The notes under the pieces: model-generated
Databases searched by the model: none
Told to the model about the DNA's origin: nothing
What the model saw: the letters and a program-made list of their open reading frames with translations, nothing else
In this document: one piece after another, positions 62,901-64,000 of the stretch
Layout of the letters: each line of letters opens with the position of its first letter
Position numbering within the stretch: position 1 is the first letter of the stretch
From: Phycisphaerales bacterium UBA7800
GTDB lineage: Bacteria > Planctomycetota > Phycisphaerae > Phycisphaerales > Phycisphaeraceae
Direction: 5' to 3'
Assembly (NCBI GenBank): GCA_002480565.1
Contig: DLCK01000028.1
Coordinates: 108,773 to 172,772 of the forward strand
Length of the DNA stretch: 64,000 bases
Translations under genes and position numbers: made by a program

Positions 62901-63081
62901 GTTTGACACATGTTTGAACAATCAGATCAGCATGTGTGGCATGCGCCCTGCCGTTGCGGTGATGCATGCATTATCTGTCAATGGACCCATCAAACCCCGA
63001 CTCATCGCCCAAGCTGACTCGTCTGCTGTTTCCGGTGACTCGACTCGAGTCGTAGGTTATGCAGGTGTAGTGATTGATTGA
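59962..63081 (+). CDS. AmmeMemoRadiSam triple fusion: radical SAM, AMMECR1 and Memo domains
   Basis: A 1039-residue protein joining all three parts of the AmmeMemoRadiSam system. Residues 1-340 are a radical SAM enzyme with the cluster Cys at C88-x3-C92-x2-C95 (CNLGCKFC) and later CxxC ribbon knuckles (YCHACG, CAYCN). About 385-580 is an AMMECR1 domain with LRACRG (C450) in place of the usual LRGCIG. A linker of about 190 residues (580-770) has no clear match. About 770-1039 is a Memo domain with LPHAGWAF (H815), PKHTPHG (H845, H848), DMNHFDD and MCGMRPA (C992), giving the metal-binding triad pattern. In most genomes these are separate genes. Substrate unknown. No clear ribosome site precedes the ATG. 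Confidence 0.93.
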   Translation: MPTAIRTYQTRWWQGLDEEKVVCTLCPRECHIPKNSRGFCFVRANVDGELVLTTYGRSSGFCIDPIEKKPLNHFLPGTPVLSLGTAGCNLGCKFCQNWDISKSRQMDTVAGKAGPDTIVQAALQTHCRSLAFTYNDPIIWAEYAIDIAKVAHENDLKTVAVTAGYISPDARAEFFSHMDAANVDLKAFTETFYRKLTQTALEPVLQTLKYLKHQTDVWFEITNLVIPGENDSVDEFKRMCHWIVTELGDDVPVHFSAFHPDFKMMDYPPTPHQTLIAARQIALDAGIQYAYVGNVNDHTNQSTYCHACGKRVIERDWYQLGAYKMVGQQCAYCNTPIPGVFDLSGPGNWGRKRQPLAINDQTEFINQSTLTPISINGQESRLMTDSDTQKPMVEFDSQQQNALLDFVRGHVHAAVTGNETRITQLPHELEKAPAFGCFVTLQMDDKLRACRGRWNQAQEISTEPLGELLAGVARDSSLQDFRFPTISANELSRLSLDISIMHSPSMLSEHGEALVGAVEIGKHGLVIMHPQGRGLLLPHVATEQGWDARTFLCQLCAKAGLRKNTWLEDDQTQIMTFQTTLLKQGPPVEPFLPSNISANQYTELLGLARKVLCGDLSPTPLPTILTQTWPDELGVYLISNTNQNASALGANQSLAKLVTMACQSLAKSRTPSRFIQRLVVLYNGVRLSAVDYPNRHVNLSFNGVLAESPKSWSLNLPSNQSQKDRVGQAMQHAGITHQAWRIAQNQGHAKPRLTSFDLFVHDAVQCPGGVDSRPAARAGQFYPDTAQDIHSQIKEQMDKVQDVASRHARAVMLPHAGWAFCQDMIARTLAEVHVPDLVIVIAPKHTPHGAHWSVANHQSWELPSGLVPIDTECVGQLLDLMPSLKCESQAHDQEHAVEVLLPWLVAKNPTVRVVPMVFGHSNFEQLEELGETLAKLIEKMDAPPLIVISSDMNHFDDVQTTHVKDKQALDAMCSGDGQKLFDTCLNNQISMCGMRPAVAVMHALSVNGPIKPRLIAQADSSAVSGDSTRVVGYAGVVID

Positions 63082-63209
63082 CTAAGCTGAAACGCTACGG
63101 TTCACTGGTTTGCATTTCTTTGCCGATTCAGCGATAACACGTACTCCAATTAACGGGGTAAAAGTACTGTTAACTCTGATTTAAAGCATGTTCATAAGGA
63201 ATTAGAACT

Positions 63210-63671
63210 ATGGAAACTTCACTGATTATCCTCAAGCCCGATGCCGTTCAACGTGGCTTGATGGGACAGATCATTGGTCGTTTTGAACGCAAAGGTCTGC
63301 GTTTTGTTGGTATGAAATTCATGATGGTCCCCTTGGAAGTTGCTGAAAAGCATTACGGTGAACACAAGGGCAAACCGTTTTACGATGGCCTTATCAAGTT
63401 CGTCACTTCCAGCCCCGTCTTGGTGTTGGCGATCCGTGGCATTGAAGCCGTGTCGGTCTGTCGTAAACTTATCGGCTCAACCAACGGTCGCAAAGCAGAG
63501 CCCGGCACGATCCGCGGTGACTTTGGCATGAGCGGTGGCTTTAACATGATCCACGGTTCTGACAGCACCGAGTCTGCCGACCGCGAATTGGCACTGTGGT
63601 TTGATGCTGCAGACTTGGTTGAATATGACCGTACCATTGAGCAGTGGTGCTATGATCCCAGTGATCTGTAA
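63210..63671 (+). CDS. ndk: Nucleoside diphosphate kinase
   Basis: Ndk passes the terminal phosphate of ATP to other nucleoside diphosphates through a phospho-histidine. The 153 residues are complete: METSLIILKPDAVQRGLMG, RKLIGSTNGRKAEPGTIRGD, and NMIHGSD with the active-site His. AAGGAATTAGAACT precedes the ATG. It is in the same direction as the AmmeMemoRadiSam gene, 128 bases downstream, and has its own terminator. Confidence 0.98.
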   Translation: METSLIILKPDAVQRGLMGQIIGRFERKGLRFVGMKFMMVPLEVAEKHYGEHKGKPFYDGLIKFVTSSPVLVLAIRGIEAVSVCRKLIGSTNGRKAEPGTIRGDFGMSGGFNMIHGSDSTESADRELALWFDAADLVEYDRTIEQWCYDPSDL

Positions 63672-63699
63672 TCCATCTCAATGATGTTGACAAAAATAA

Positions 63700-63732
63700 A
63701 ACGCAGACTCAGGTGTATGCCGAGCCTGCGTT
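63700..63732 (+). terminator. Terminator downstream of ndk
   Basis: AACGCAGACTC (63700-63710) and GAGCCTGCGTT (63722-63732) pair with one mismatch around an 11-base loop and are followed by a run of seven T (63731-63737) and GTTG. Confidence 0.88.
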
Positions 63733-63830
63733 TTTTTGTTGTCTGTTTTAGATGTGAAGCTCAAAGCTCACAGGTGACATGTTGTGTTTTAGAGCAGTTC
63801 AAAAAATTAATCTCCATGTCATCATTTTTT

Positions 63831-63900
63831 CGTCATTCCCGCGCAGGTCCGAATCCAGTGATATGCCGTGAACGCTTGCAAATTCCACTGGACTCCCGCC
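63831..63900. repeat. Intergenic CCCGC-rich repeat
   Basis: GTCATTCCCGCGCAGG and CCACTGGACTCCCGCC flank a short spacer. AATCCAGTG and CACTGGACT are imperfect inverted arms. Similar phrases recur in many bacterial intergenic repeats, so this is a probable REP-type element. Confidence 0.5.
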
Positions 63901-63945
63901 TACGGACATTATGCACGTCGTCTTCTGACGTAGGGTGGGTAGAGC

Positions 63946-64000
63946 GTAGCGAAACCCACCATATAATCCGTGATAACACCGAATTGGTGGGTTTCGCTAC
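63946..64000. repeat. 15-bp inverted repeat at the window edge
   Basis: GTAGCGAAACCCACC at 63946-63960 is the exact reverse complement of GGTGGGTTTCGCTAC at 63986-64000, with a 25-base spacer. The element may extend past the end of the window. Confidence 0.85.

Larger units (their letters stand above)
63672..64000. other. Gene-free end region with repeats
   Basis: No gene is supported here. The stretch holds the ndk terminator, a CCCGC-rich repeat and a perfect 15-bp inverted repeat at the window end. Confidence 0.6.

Noticed and set aside
1..64000. CRISPR array, prophage or complete transposase gene
   Set aside because: No regularly spaced repeats, phage structural genes or transposase motifs were seen on either strand.

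Overview
The window reads as bacterial chromosome from a member of the Planctomycetota, probably a Phycisphaerae-like lineage with about half G+C. This is inferred from gene style, not from a marker gene. The pointers are many secreted proteins with LamG or jelly-roll folds, several pseudopilins, a CX4CH cytochrome-like protein, a sialate O-acetylesterase, FHA and zinc-ribbon signalling proteins, and housekeeping genes scattered singly among them. No rRNA gene, convincing tRNA, CRISPR array, prophage or complete insertion sequence was found.

1-12.6 kb: a truncated gene at the left edge, a chlorite dismutase/HemQ-family protein, a DEAD-box RNA helicase, a pseudopilin with a structured leader, an FHA/zinc-ribbon membrane protein, a sialate O-acetylesterase, two paralogous small secreted proteins, topA and miaA. 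Several bidirectional or minus-strand terminators are clear.

12.6-18.2 kb: an accessory patch. It holds an FkbM methyltransferase, a sulfotransferase, a 30-codon remnant of a second FkbM gene, a secreted TIM-barrel glycoside-hydrolase-like protein, and two AT-rich genes of different composition. A recurring GGGGACATTC-type repeat runs through it and forms the 3' ends of two unrelated genes.

18.2-36 kb: glycerophosphodiesterase, an isolated fliM, a DsbD-type reductase, a coiled-coil protein with a BRCT-like tail, a lipid A-type acyltransferase, a response regulator, a cytochrome-like protein and a coiled-coil lipoprotein. A possible MITE-like element with 42-bp inverted ends encloses an 83-residue membrane protein. 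Then come a STAS protein, gyrA, a beta-propeller-like protein, a gluzincin-like secreted protein and accD; the last two overlap.

36-44.6 kb: a GntR/YtrA-type regulator overlaps an ABC ATPase, followed by an ABC-2 permease and a permease-propeller fusion, with a candidate promoter/operator upstream. A convergent 1502-residue secreted polysaccharide-lyase-like protein follows.

44.7-55.4 kb: a minor-pseudopilin locus. A GspH-like gene is divergent from PilV-like and PilW-like genes and two giant PilX/GspK-like proteins of 1308 and 1476 residues. Both giants carry a GATase-like module, nested LamG/beta-helix domains and a C-terminal concanavalin-like domain. A strong terminator ends the run.

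55.4-64 kb: PfkB sugar kinase, glmS, a metallophosphoesterase, a DUF4405-like membrane protein, a 1039-residue protein fusing all three AmmeMemoRadiSam components, and ndk. The window ends in a repeat-rich intergenic stretch. The AmmeMemoRadiSam fusion and the giant nested-domain pseudopilins are the best candidates for unusual biology.
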